DNA of 12,787 nt from UBA1268 sp002694955. GTDB lineage: Bacteria; Planctomycetota; Planctomycetia; Pirellulales; UBA1268. Every line of letters starts with the position of its first letter. Positions within the stretch are counted from its first letter, which is position 1. The stretch spans positions 1 through 12,787 of the forward strand of contig JALCBP010000072.1 of the NCBI GenBank assembly GCA_028066355.1, written 5' to 3'. The translations under genes were made by a program, and so were the position numbers. The notes beneath the pieces were generated by a model that searched no databases, was not told the DNA's origin, and saw nothing but the letters and a program-made list of their open reading frames with translations. Below, piece by piece: positions 6,687-12,787 of the stretch.

Positions 6687-7796
6687 CTAGAGTTGATTCA
6701 CTTCGCCGCCATGAATCGTACCGAGCGCACCCATGACCCCACCGAGGCTTGGGCCTTTTCGATTGCCACCCTTGCGATTCGAAGTTACATCATGATCGAT
6801 GGTGTCAGCGATCCACCGGACAGAGCCATCACACATCGCTGCATTCGCACCACCTTGGTGATAACTGCTGAGACCAGGCATCATATTGCCATGTTCACCC
6901 GAACCGCAGCGAGCGTAGTTCGGCGGCATGCCAGTTTGGAAAAGTGCGTGTGGTTCATTCGAATCCATGCCACGTCGGCCAATGGCATGGGTGACTCGAG
7001 CGGCTGTGCCTGAATACATACCATTTGCATCAAGCAACTCTTGGCACCTAATTGGTTCCGCGTTTTGATTGATGCCTCCAGTGATACCTGCGCCACCTTT
7101 CCGAGAATCGAGCGTGCCATCTCCCATTCTTACTTCACCGAGTGATACAGTGTTCGACAGCCCGTCGGTAATGTCTTTCAGTCTGACACTACGTTTCTTA
7201 CAGGTACCACCTGTCCAGCTACCGCCACCGGAACAGTCAAAGCCCGATATGAAAGCACCTTGTGTATCATGGAAAACATCTTTTGTTGACTGGCCAAAAC
7301 GGTCTCCATGGCAGGCAGCATAATTAGCACCAGCTTTAGTATTTCCCCCGTTGGCTTGTACCGTATTGAAAAAATCTGAGGGGCAAAGCCAAGCATCAAC
7401 AATGTCTTTGAGTTCAGGCTGGTTGGAATTCGGCGTATATCCTCCAGCGACAGCCTGTGCCTGGATCTTTCCAAGGATTATATTGAAGCGACTAAGCTCT
7501 TCTATATAAGGCAGTGTGATGTATCGCCATCCCCACCGAGCACTTGAATTATTCGACTGCATGATCGCATAAAGATCATGAGAACGAGAGTTTGCCGGAA
7601 GTTCTTGCTTTGCGCTTTCGTAATTCAAGACGGCAAGTTGAAGTTGTTTGAGTTTATTGACACAGGAAGCCCTGCGAGCAGCTTCACGAGCCTGTTGAAC
7701 AGCAGGGAGAAGCAGGCCTACAAGAACACCAATAATGGCAATGACCACAAGAAGTTCTATGAGCGTGAATGCACGCCTCTGCAAATGCTTTTGCAT
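6687..7796 (-). CDS. DUF1559 protein with type IV prepilin-like N-terminus
   Basis: A member of the large planctomycete DUF1559 family (often annotated as SBP_bac_10-like or pseudopilin-like), whose function is not established. The 369-residue protein opens with RRAFTLIELLVVIAIIG, a prepilin methylation and cleavage motif with cleavage expected before F10; alanine replaces the more usual glycine at -1. The hydrophobic helix is followed by LLPAVQQAREAARRASC, a DUF1559 hallmark. Further family features are WGWRYITLPYIEE, the ITDGLSNTVSLGE stretch, and CDGSVRWIADTID beginning at residue 322. The start at 7796 is preferred because AAGGA lies about 8 bases upstream. The longer reading from 7928 adds 44 residues of non-family sequence and lies in the leader. 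It is expected to be exported and assembled or anchored through its N-terminal helix. The lipoprotein gene follows on the same strand. Confidence 0.93.
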   Translation of the reverse strand: MQKHLQRRAFTLIELLVVIAIIGVLVGLLLPAVQQAREAARRASCVNKLKQLQLAVLNYESAKQELPANSRSHDLYAIMQSNNSSARWGWRYITLPYIEELSRFNIILGKIQAQAVAGGYTPNSNQPELKDIVDAWLCPSDFFNTVQANGGNTKAGANYAACHGDRFGQSTKDVFHDTQGAFISGFDCSGGGSWTGGTCKKRSVRLKDITDGLSNTVSLGEVRMGDGTLDSRKGGAGITGGINQNAEPIRCQELLDANGMYSGTAARVTHAIGRRGMDSNEPHALFQTGMPPNYARCGSGEHGNMMPGLSSYHQGGANAAMCDGSVRWIADTIDHDVTSNRKGGNRKGPSLGGVMGALGTIHGGEVNQL

Positions 7797-7928
7797 GATT
7801 CCGTTCCTTTCAGAAAAGTAAAAGAGATAAGAGAATCGAAGTAAATTGATCTTAAATGTTGAAAAATGAAACAAAGAGATACTGCAAGGCTTGACGAAAA
7901 TCCTTGGTAGAAAAGTAAAATCCCCCAC

Positions 7929-7951
7929 AACACAGCCCGATAAGCCGTGTT
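7929..7951 (-). promoter_or_regulatory. Hairpin in the DUF1559 mRNA leader
   Basis: In the leftward transcript AACACGGC pairs with GCUGUGUU across eight positions (one G-U pair) around a 7-base loop. It lies about 17-39 bases after the predicted transcription start and about 130 bases before the ribosome site. It could stabilise the message or bind a regulator; no known riboswitch class is recognised. Confidence 0.4.
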
Positions 7952-7974
7952 ATAACATCGACTAGCCGTCGACG

Positions 7975-8003
7975 TTTATACAGCAATAATGGGGATTTGA
8001 CAA
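7975..8003 (-). promoter_or_regulatory. Predicted sigma70-type promoter of DUF1559
   Basis: Leftward: -35 TTGTCA (8003-7998), exactly 17 bp spacer (7997-7981), -10 TATAAA (7980-7975). Each box differs from consensus at one position. Transcription would start near 7968, giving a leader of about 170 bases before the ATG at 7796. An A-rich stretch just upstream of the -35 could act as an UP element. Confidence 0.6.
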
Positions 8004-8162
8004 AAGTTTTTTGTTTTTAACGAGTCTCACGGCAGTTCTTGTGCATGCCTATTTCGCACGACCCAATGCAAACTGACCTATATTTTCTGGGCGACCATAC
8101 ACAAAATTCTAGTGTAAATGGGCAAAATGCGTTCTGCATTTAGTAGGTAAAGCAGCATCCCG

Positions 8163-8181
8163 CAGCCTTGTTTTCAAGCTG
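8163..8181 (-). terminator. Candidate terminator of the TIM-barrel gene
   Basis: CAGCCTTG (8163-8170) and CAAGCTG (8175-8181) form a stem with one bulged base around a TTTT loop, 46 bp after the leftward stop at 8228. There is no clear T-run after it on the leftward strand, so confidence is low. Confidence 0.3.
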
Positions 8182-8227
8182 TGTATTGAATGTTCCTATG
8201 ATGGATGCCTCACCATCCTCTATCGAA

Positions 8228-9292
8228 TCAAGATCCAAGTCCTAAAACATTTTTGCAGTACAGGATACTCCGCTCTAACTCTGAAAGTTGGTAACTCTTT
8301 TTGGCCTGTAGCTTGTCTATGGCAGCCGGCCGAAAGGTAGATATTGGAGTTCCTTTTTTTGCCAATTTGAGGAATGCAGAAAAATCTTTTGCCAGTGCGT
8401 TTGGGAAAAGATTCCAGAAGTCATCTTCATAAATTGGAAATGATTTTGGAGATCCCGAAATTGTCTCAATATGAACAGTTACATCAGGGCACTGTTTTCT
8501 AAATATGCCAAAGAATGTTTTGAAGTCGACGCACCCTTCTCCCATTGCTGTCCACTGGGCCGTAATGCCATTCTCAGACTCCCAGATCATGGTGTCACGA
8601 AGACTTGTTGTGAGTACATATGGCGCAAGATTGAAAAGTGCTTGTACCGGATCCTCGAGTGTCCAACACGCATTTCCAGAATCAAAGTTAACACCTACAA
8701 AGTCAGGCCCAGACTCTTCTACAAGGTTTTTGAGCTCTCGTGACTGCATGTCACCAGCATGATTCTCGACAGCTATTTTGACTCCAGCATCGATTGCTTG
8801 ATTCCGCACTTGTTTCAAAACTTTGACAGTATCTGCAATCCTCGCCTCTATGCCTCCCTGAGAAAGTCGGTCAGAGCGATTGCCCAAAATAACTCGAAAG
8901 GCTGGAGATCCTAAAGCCTTCGCCATTCGAATGCCCAGTATGAGATGGTCGTAGGCGGTTCCCCAATCTGGTTTGAATGTTTTTGAAGAAGGACAAATGC
9001 TCCAGGATCCAAGAACAATATCTATCCCTTTGTCCAATCCGTAGCGACGTATTTCACCGAGTGAGGCATCGTCATATCGGTCCTCAAAGGGACCAAAGTC
9101 TGTAATGAAAACTGAATCACAGCCTAATTCGGCAGCATGGTCGACGAGTTGTCGGGCATTCCACTGCATTGATCGAACGGCAAAGTTGTCGAATCCAAGC
9201 TTGACGGTCTGTTCTTTGGCTGCTGACACAGAGAACGCTGTGTTGGTGAAAACAAAACTTGAGGCAATGAATTGACGTCGCGTGATTGACAT
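8228..9292 (-). CDS. Tat-exported xylose-isomerase-like TIM-barrel protein (sugar phosphate isomerase/epimerase family)
   Basis: A 354-residue protein of the AP-endonuclease-2/xylose-isomerase-like barrel family (PF01261). Members isomerise or epimerise sugars with a divalent metal ion. The N-terminus carries a twin-arginine signal (ITRRQFIASS, then FVFTNTAFSVSAA), so the folded enzyme should be exported, probably with its metal already bound. Likely metal ligands are E176 in VENH, D204 in VNFDSGN and E276 in HIET, with D233 in SLRDT nearby. The C-terminal 50 residues are an extension rich in Lys and Ser. The start at 9292 is chosen because GGAG lies 7 bases upstream; the longer start at 9310 would overlap this ribosome site. 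It diverges from the PHP gene and seems to be transcribed alone. The substrate is unknown; exported homologues are very common in planctomycetes. Confidence 0.88.
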   Translation of the reverse strand: MSITRRQFIASSFVFTNTAFSVSAAKEQTVKLGFDNFAVRSMQWNARQLVDHAAELGCDSVFITDFGPFEDRYDDASLGEIRRYGLDKGIDIVLGSWSICPSSKTFKPDWGTAYDHLILGIRMAKALGSPAFRVILGNRSDRLSQGGIEARIADTVKVLKQVRNQAIDAGVKIAVENHAGDMQSRELKNLVEESGPDFVGVNFDSGNACWTLEDPVQALFNLAPYVLTTSLRDTMIWESENGITAQWTAMGEGCVDFKTFFGIFRKQCPDVTVHIETISGSPKSFPIYEDDFWNLFPNALAKDFSAFLKLAKKGTPISTFRPAAIDKLQAKKSYQLSELERSILYCKNVLGLGS

Positions 9293-9411
9293 AGTTTTTC
9301 TCCAAATCACAGTGCGATACCACTTATTTAATCAGTCATGTTTTAGCACGCGCGAATGTAAATAGGATCATTGCTCGAAAAAAAATTACTTAGTTACAAA
9401 GGAGGATGTAA

Positions 9412-9439
9412 GGATTTTCATTCCATGTTCAGAAAATCC
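9412..9439. repeat. Perfect 8-bp inverted repeat GGATTTTC/GAAAATCC
   Basis: GGATTTTC (9412-9419) and GAAAATCC (9432-9439) are exact reverse complements, 12 bp apart, giving a 20-bp centre-to-centre spacing. This is about two helical turns, as for a dimeric regulator. It lies in divergent upstream DNA, so a terminator is unlikely. Confidence 0.4.
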
Positions 9440-9574
9440 CTATCATAGCTTCTTTGTTCAATTGCAACCTGTGAGTTGCGTTGCACTTATTTTTCAAGTT
9501 CTGGGAACAGAATTTTCCGTCCACCAGTTTCTGGGTAGCTGTGACTGACAGGCTCATGGTTTCGGCAGTGATTC

Positions 9575-9608
9575 ACCAACGCTTCCTTTAGACCAACACT
9601 TCCTTTAG
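9575..9608. repeat. Head-to-tail 17-bp tandem repeat
   Basis: ACCAACGCTTCCTTTAG (9575-9591) is followed directly by ACCAACACTTCCTTTAG (9592-9608). The copies differ at one of 17 positions. They end 22 bp upstream of the predicted -35 box of the PHP gene, a usual activator position. Confidence 0.7.
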
Positions 9609-9630
9609 TTAAGAGACAATTTATGTCACG

Positions 9631-9659
9631 TTGAGACTCTGTTATTTGGCGTGTAGGAT
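9631..9659 (+). promoter_or_regulatory. Predicted promoter of the PHP gene
   Basis: -35 TTGAGA (9631-9636), 17-bp spacer, -10 TAGGAT (9654-9659). Transcription would start near 9666, giving a short leader with AAGGAG (9670-9675) 7 bases before the ATG at 9683. Confidence 0.45.
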
Positions 9660-9682
9660 GACTCGTCTTAAGGAGACTTGCT

Positions 9683-11050
9683 ATGCGTTGGGGAATTATT
9701 GCCTTAACTGTTTTGTGGGGTGGTGTCGGGTTTGCTGAAGAGCGAGTTGCGGATGCACAAAAAGAAGCAGATCCTGTTCAAGGAAAAATTGAAGCTACTG
9801 CGCAACAGAACGACGAATTCGTTCCTGCCTCCCCTAAGCCGCAATACTACAAAGGCAATATCCACACGCACAGTCTGTGGAGTGATGGCAATGACTTTCC
9901 AGAAATGATTGCTGAGTGGTATCGGACACATGGCTACAACTTTCTAGCCCTGTCGGACCACAACGTTCTCAGCGAAGGTACACGATGGATGAAATACAGC
10001 GCGATCGTGAAACGTGGTGGTAAGCTCGCGCTAAAAAAATATCAGACACGCTTCGGGAATGAGTGGGTAGAAACGCGCGGCAGAGCTGATACCGACGACT
10101 ATGCAGTACGGCTCAAGCCACTAGATGAATTTCGTTCTCTCGTCGAAGAACGTGGCAAGTTCATCATGATCCAGGGAGAGGAAATCAGTGATCGGGTCAA
10201 AAAAAAACCTCTTCATATGAATGCTACCAACCTTCTTGAAGCCATTCCTCCCTCTGGCGGATCGACAATCCGAGAAGCAATGGAAGCCAATCTTCGCGCT
10301 GTTGAAGACCAAGCTCGTCGCACTGGACGTGAAGTGCTTGTGCACCTCAACCATCCAAACTTTGGATATGGCATCACGGCAGAAGATCTGGCATTTGTTG
10401 TTCGAGAACGTTTTTTTGAAGTCTACAACGGCCACCCCAGCATCAACCATCTTGGTGACAATACCCACCCTGCCGTTGAACGGCTTTGGGATATTGCCAA
10501 CACAATTCGCCTCAGTGAACTTAACGCTGCACCACTATTCGGTGTCGCTACTGATGACAGTCACCACTACCACGGGAAACCTGGAAGTCATTCTGGTAGA
10601 GGCTGGATTCAGGTTCGATCGAGGTACCTTTCACCGGAGCATATTATCCGTGGAATCAAAGCAGGTGACTTCTACGCCTCAAGTGGAGTTAAGCTGAAGG
10701 AAGTGTCATATGACGTGAAAGAAAAGCTGCTCACCCTCCAAATCGACATGAAGCCGGGCGTGACATACACAACACAGTTTATTGGTACGGTCGAAGACTA
10801 TCGCACAATGCCAACTGGTGTGAACAAGGAGGAGGGGGAGCCACCCTCAGAGCAAAAATACACTTCGCCGGTAATCGGCAAAGTGCTTGACACCGTCATA
10901 AACGCAACTCCTCAATACCGTCTCACAGGTAGCGAACTCTACGTTCGGGCTGTGGTAACAGCTAATCAGGATCACCCTGATCCTTCATTCAAGGGGCAGA
11001 AACAACAAGCCTGGACACAACCGGTCGGCTGGCGACAGCGTCTTGAGTAA
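9683..11050 (+). CDS. Secreted PHP-domain metal-dependent hydrolase
   Basis: A 455-residue protein with a signal peptide (MRWGIIALTVLWGGVGFA, cleavage near residue 18) followed by a polar linker to about residue 55. The PHP (polymerase and histidinol phosphatase) fold is shown by NIHTHSLWSDG with H61 and H63, LSDHN with D92 and H93, GEEIS with E166-E167, VLVHLNHPNFGY with H221 and H224, and GVATDDSHHYH with D291, D292 and H294. These supply the metal-binding cluster of three ions used to hydrolyse phosphoesters. The barrel ends near residue 335 (IIRGIKAGDFYASSG), and about 120 residues of beta-rich C-terminal domain follow. AAGGAG 7 bases upstream supports the start. Export implies an extracellular or periplasmic substrate such as a phosphorylated sugar or nucleotide, which is inference. 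It is the only rightward gene in the right part of the window. Confidence 0.9.
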   Translation: MRWGIIALTVLWGGVGFAEERVADAQKEADPVQGKIEATAQQNDEFVPASPKPQYYKGNIHTHSLWSDGNDFPEMIAEWYRTHGYNFLALSDHNVLSEGTRWMKYSAIVKRGGKLALKKYQTRFGNEWVETRGRADTDDYAVRLKPLDEFRSLVEERGKFIMIQGEEISDRVKKKPLHMNATNLLEAIPPSGGSTIREAMEANLRAVEDQARRTGREVLVHLNHPNFGYGITAEDLAFVVRERFFEVYNGHPSINHLGDNTHPAVERLWDIANTIRLSELNAAPLFGVATDDSHHYHGKPGSHSGRGWIQVRSRYLSPEHIIRGIKAGDFYASSGVKLKEVSYDVKEKLLTLQIDMKPGVTYTTQFIGTVEDYRTMPTGVNKEEGEPPSEQKYTSPVIGKVLDTVINATPQYRLTGSELYVRAVVTANQDHPDPSFKGQKQQAWTQPVGWRQRLE

Positions 11051-11124
11051 TGAGTAATCGCATAGCTAACGAATCACGGAAATACAAACACCTTTTAAAG
11101 ATCAACTGATGACGTTTACCAATT

Positions 11125-11145
11125 CTGCGTAGCGTACGTACGCAG
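11125..11145. terminator. Hairpin with embedded 12-bp palindrome, possible bidirectional terminator
   Basis: CTGCGTA (11125-11131) and TACGCAG (11139-11145) form a perfect 7-bp stem with a 7-base loop. The overlapping GCGTACGTACGC (11132-11143) is a perfect 12-bp palindrome that would compete with it. The location between convergent genes suits a terminator, but neither side has a T-run. Confidence 0.35.
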
Positions 11146-11309
11146 ATGAGTGGGTGGGTTTGGGCCAATAATAAGACTTCTTACCTATTCCTACTGAGAA
11201 TGATTTTGTTTGTTGTTTAGATTCTTTTTCCTGCCAATAAGCGAGCGAGATCGCAGACCAAACGTCTACGATGAAGCCGGAGGATGAAGTGCTCCAAACT
11301 TTAAGAAAG

Positions 11310-11325
11310 AGGTCATAGAAGACCT
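11310..11325 (-). terminator. Small hairpin after the BNR gene
   Basis: AGGTC (11310-11314) and GACCT (11321-11325) form a 5-bp stem with a 6-base loop, about 33 bp beyond the leftward stop at 11359. The stem is short and not followed by a T-run, so this is a weak candidate. Confidence 0.2.
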
Positions 11326-11358
11326 TCAGCCAAAAGACTCGTACCTGCACCAGTTCTT

Positions 11359-12768
11359 TTATCGAGTCTCATCGATCAGAAAGGCTTTCGCTTGAGGAGA
11401 ATAGGGATCTCCCCAGCCGTAGAACAGCAGCATCCCGGGAACAATTTCACCACCAGGCTTCGTCACGGGTTGGAGATTATTAAAACGCCAACCGGAGAAA
11501 TCTAAAGCAGTTGGCGTGAGGTCTCGTTCACACTGCCAGGTCATCCCTTGATCTGAAGATCGCCATTCTTCTATTCGGCCTCCCCCGTGACTGTCCATCA
11601 GACCATCGGATTCTAAATACTCATCCCCAACCACAAGGAAGGCGACCAGCGTGCCATCTTCTTCTCTCCTCAGGTGGCCGCTGTTCCATTGGTGTGTGGA
11701 TTCGGTGATGAAATTCTTCTGCCACCCCTCTCCATCATGGAATACATAGAAGTAATTAGCCTCCTGCTTGGAATCATCCCCGGACAACACGTGGAGAAAA
11801 GCCGGCTCCCCTTTCTCATCCAGCACAATACTGGGCGGCACGCCAGAACCCCGCCACTCCGTGTCCCAAATGAGACAATTTTGATCGGCATAATCCACGT
11901 TGATCGGTGTCTTCATCGTTTTGCCCTCAAAGTTCATGACGTGTCCGGAAGCCAGATCAATCTGAAAGTAATAGAGATTGTATTTCCAATCCTGCCCTGT
12001 CTTCTCCCGGTAGCGCGGATTGTAGAGTCGATCCGACATGGCTCGGTCAGGATCTTCAAATTTACAGTCGTCATAAACGAAGAACGCGACGTGTAGTGTT
12101 CTGCCATCCTGACTCAATAGCTTCGTCTGGTAGGAAGACCACTCAAACCGCCCTGCTGCATCCATATCTGTCACAGCCTCTTTAGGCGTTCGCCAGGTTT
12201 CTCCGCTATCCGTGGTCACGCTGTAAGTCCAGTGGCCAAAATGACCGAGGACCCGATAGTAGATCATCTCCTTGCCGCCCTCGATGTTGTAGACCGTAGG
12301 ATAGGAAATACTTTCTGCAATCTGGGCACCCACTCTCCAGTCCTCGAGGCTCTTGCCAATCGAACCCGGCTTTTTTGAGATCAAATGTGTTCCCGGTGTT
12401 CGATGACAGCCAGACAGTACATGAAGATGCCCAGAGTCGTCCGCCCAGATCACAGGACCATAGTGATGGTCCTTGCTCCGCTTTCCCAACGTGACCGTCT
12501 TTGAAAATGAACGTGTTTCCGGATCGTACGTTGATGCCATGGGAGTGGTCTTGAAACTGGGATCGTTGCCGCCCTCTCCTCCTCCGTTAAACACAAGGTG
12601 CACCTTTCCATCCAGATACACCGCCTGGGGTCGTTGCCGCCGATCGTAGAGCATTTTTTTCTGCCCGCCTTTGCCGAACGGCATCGCTTCCGATCGATTG
12701 TTGGAATCCGCTTGAGCAGAGCCAAACATCCCGGCAAAGGTTAACCAGACACACACAAATCGAATCAT
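11359..12768 (-). CDS. Secreted BNR-repeat beta-propeller protein (sialidase-like or polysaccharide-lyase-like)
   Basis: A 469-residue protein with a signal peptide (MIRFVCVWLTFAGMFGSAQA, cleavage near residue 20). It appears to be a beta-propeller of the BNR_4 type (PF15892). Two Asp boxes are visible, TTDSGETW (185-192) and SSDQGMTW (404-411), along with the family stretches HHYGPVIWADDSGHLHVLSG (101-120), CHRTP (121-125) and YYRVLGHFGHWTYS (170-183). Proteins with this fold are often named putative neuraminidase. However, I see no clear arginine triad and FRIP motif of true sialidases, and some seven-bladed polysaccharide lyases (ulvan lyases) share the fold and conserved His/Tyr residues. 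Only 19 bases precede the start in the window, and they show no ribosome site on this strand. Codon and base use is more GC-rich than in the left part of the window. A link with the sialic-acid locus is possible but unproven. Confidence 0.82.
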   Translation of the reverse strand: MIRFVCVWLTFAGMFGSAQADSNNRSEAMPFGKGGQKKMLYDRRQRPQAVYLDGKVHLVFNGGGEGGNDPSFKTTPMASTYDPETRSFSKTVTLGKRSKDHHYGPVIWADDSGHLHVLSGCHRTPGTHLISKKPGSIGKSLEDWRVGAQIAESISYPTVYNIEGGKEMIYYRVLGHFGHWTYSVTTDSGETWRTPKEAVTDMDAAGRFEWSSYQTKLLSQDGRTLHVAFFVYDDCKFEDPDRAMSDRLYNPRYREKTGQDWKYNLYYFQIDLASGHVMNFEGKTMKTPINVDYADQNCLIWDTEWRGSGVPPSIVLDEKGEPAFLHVLSGDDSKQEANYFYVFHDGEGWQKNFITESTHQWNSGHLRREEDGTLVAFLVVGDEYLESDGLMDSHGGGRIEEWRSSDQGMTWQCERDLTPTALDFSGWRFNNLQPVTKPGGEIVPGMLLFYGWGDPYSPQAKAFLIDETR

Positions 12769-12787
12769 AGGAGGAGCCTGTAAGTTC

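Larger units (their letters stand above)
7797..8227. other. Intergenic region upstream of DUF1559 (431 bp)
   Basis: No credible gene. It holds the DUF1559 leader with a hairpin (7929-7951), its promoter (7975-8003), a 6-bp hairpin AAATGC/GCATTT (8125-8130 and 8136-8141) and a candidate terminator for the TIM-barrel gene (8163-8181). The stretch from about 8004 to 8120 shows nothing I recognise. Confidence 0.6.
9293..9682. promoter_or_regulatory. Divergent intergenic region between TIM-barrel and PHP genes (390 bp)
   Basis: No credible gene. It contains an 8-bp inverted repeat (9412-9439), a short GCAAC/GTTGC inverted repeat (9464-9468 and 9475-9479), a 17-bp tandem repeat (9575-9608) and a rightward promoter (9631-9659). 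For the leftward gene TATGAT (9447-9442) resembles a -10 box but lacks a -35 at good spacing. Confidence 0.5.
11051..11358. other. Convergent intergenic region (308 bp)
   Basis: It lies between the ends of the PHP and BNR genes. It holds the hairpin at 11125-11145 and a small inverted repeat AGGTC/GACCT (11310-11314 and 11321-11325). Open frames of about 80 codons here have no recognisable features and no ribosome site, and are not annotated. Confidence 0.5.

Noticed and set aside
7797..7928. N-terminal extension of DUF1559 from 7928
   Set aside because: It would put 44 residues before the prepilin motif, which is normally within about 10 residues of the start; the ribosome site supports 7796.
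8471..8762. Rightward open frames of 85-90 codons
   Set aside because: They are antisense shadows of the TIM-barrel gene with no family features.
9396..9451. AAAGGAGG followed by ATG
   Set aside because: A strong ribosome-site-like sequence, but the adjacent ATG is followed at once by TAA, and the next ATG gives only an eight-codon frame; no supported leader peptide.
11102..11350. 82-codon leftward open frame after the BNR gene
   Set aside because: No recognisable domain, no ribosome site, and it contains the terminator-like hairpin; probably chance.
11287..11394. Rightward frame reading SAPNFKKEVIEDLQPKDSYL
   Set aside because: It looked protein-like but is only about 35 codons between stops, lacks a start, and overlaps the end of the BNR gene.
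1..12787. CRISPR arrays, tRNA or rRNA genes, insertion sequences, integrase sites
   Set aside because: Scanned by eye; no regularly spaced repeats, cloverleaf sequences, transposase motifs or terminal inverted repeats were seen.

Overview
The window most likely comes from a member of the Planctomycetota. It carries an exported sulfatase of the iduronate-2-sulfatase type, a DUF1559 protein with a type IV prepilin-like start and a CDGS motif, a small lipoprotein with a carboxypeptidase-regulatory-like fold, a Tat-exported xylose-isomerase-like TIM barrel and a BNR-repeat protein, a combination typical of that phylum. A run of 100 N (1641-1740) marks a scaffold join, so the source is probably a draft or metagenome assembly. 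No rRNA, tRNA, CRISPR array or insertion sequence was seen.

Region 1 (1-5894) looks like a sialic-acid (N-acetylneuraminate) utilisation locus built around a divergent control region. Leftward run a GntR/FCD regulator (broken by the N run) and, 59 bp later, a sulfatase that leaves the window just short of its C-terminus. Rightward run an N-acetylneuraminate lyase and, only 2 bp after its stop, an 881-residue protein that joins a kelch propeller of the sialic-acid mutarotase (NanM/YjhT, probably cyclically permuted) type to a complete sodium:solute symporter. The proposed order of events is: the sulfatase trims sulfated glycans outside the cytoplasm, the kelch domain equilibrates the sugar anomers in the periplasm, the symporter imports the sugar, and the lyase cleaves it to ManNAc and pyruvate under control of the GntR protein. 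The substrate is inferred from the lyase and the kelch family. The 307-bp divergent region holds a good leftward promoter and several short direct and inverted repeats that are operator candidates.

Region 2 (6043-8003, leftward) is a DUF1559 prepilin-like gene followed by a small lipoprotein gene, with a strong GC-rich hairpin between them. DUF1559 has a well-formed promoter (TTGTCA, 17 bp, TATAAA) about 180 bp upstream of its start and a leader hairpin.

Region 3 (8228-11050) is a divergent pair: a Tat-exported sugar-isomerase-like TIM barrel (leftward) and a secreted PHP-family metal-dependent hydrolase (rightward). They share a 390-bp intergenic region with a 17-bp tandem repeat and an 8-bp inverted repeat. 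Region 4 (11051-12787) is a 308-bp convergent intergenic region with a hairpin, then a leftward secreted BNR-type beta-propeller protein (sialidase-like or polysaccharide-lyase-like). G+C rises from about 42-45% in the left part to about 55% in sampled stretches of this last gene.

The most notable item is the mutarotase-symporter fusion and its tight coupling to the sialic-acid lyase. The rest is ordinary planctomycete accessory content with several unexplained regulatory repeats.
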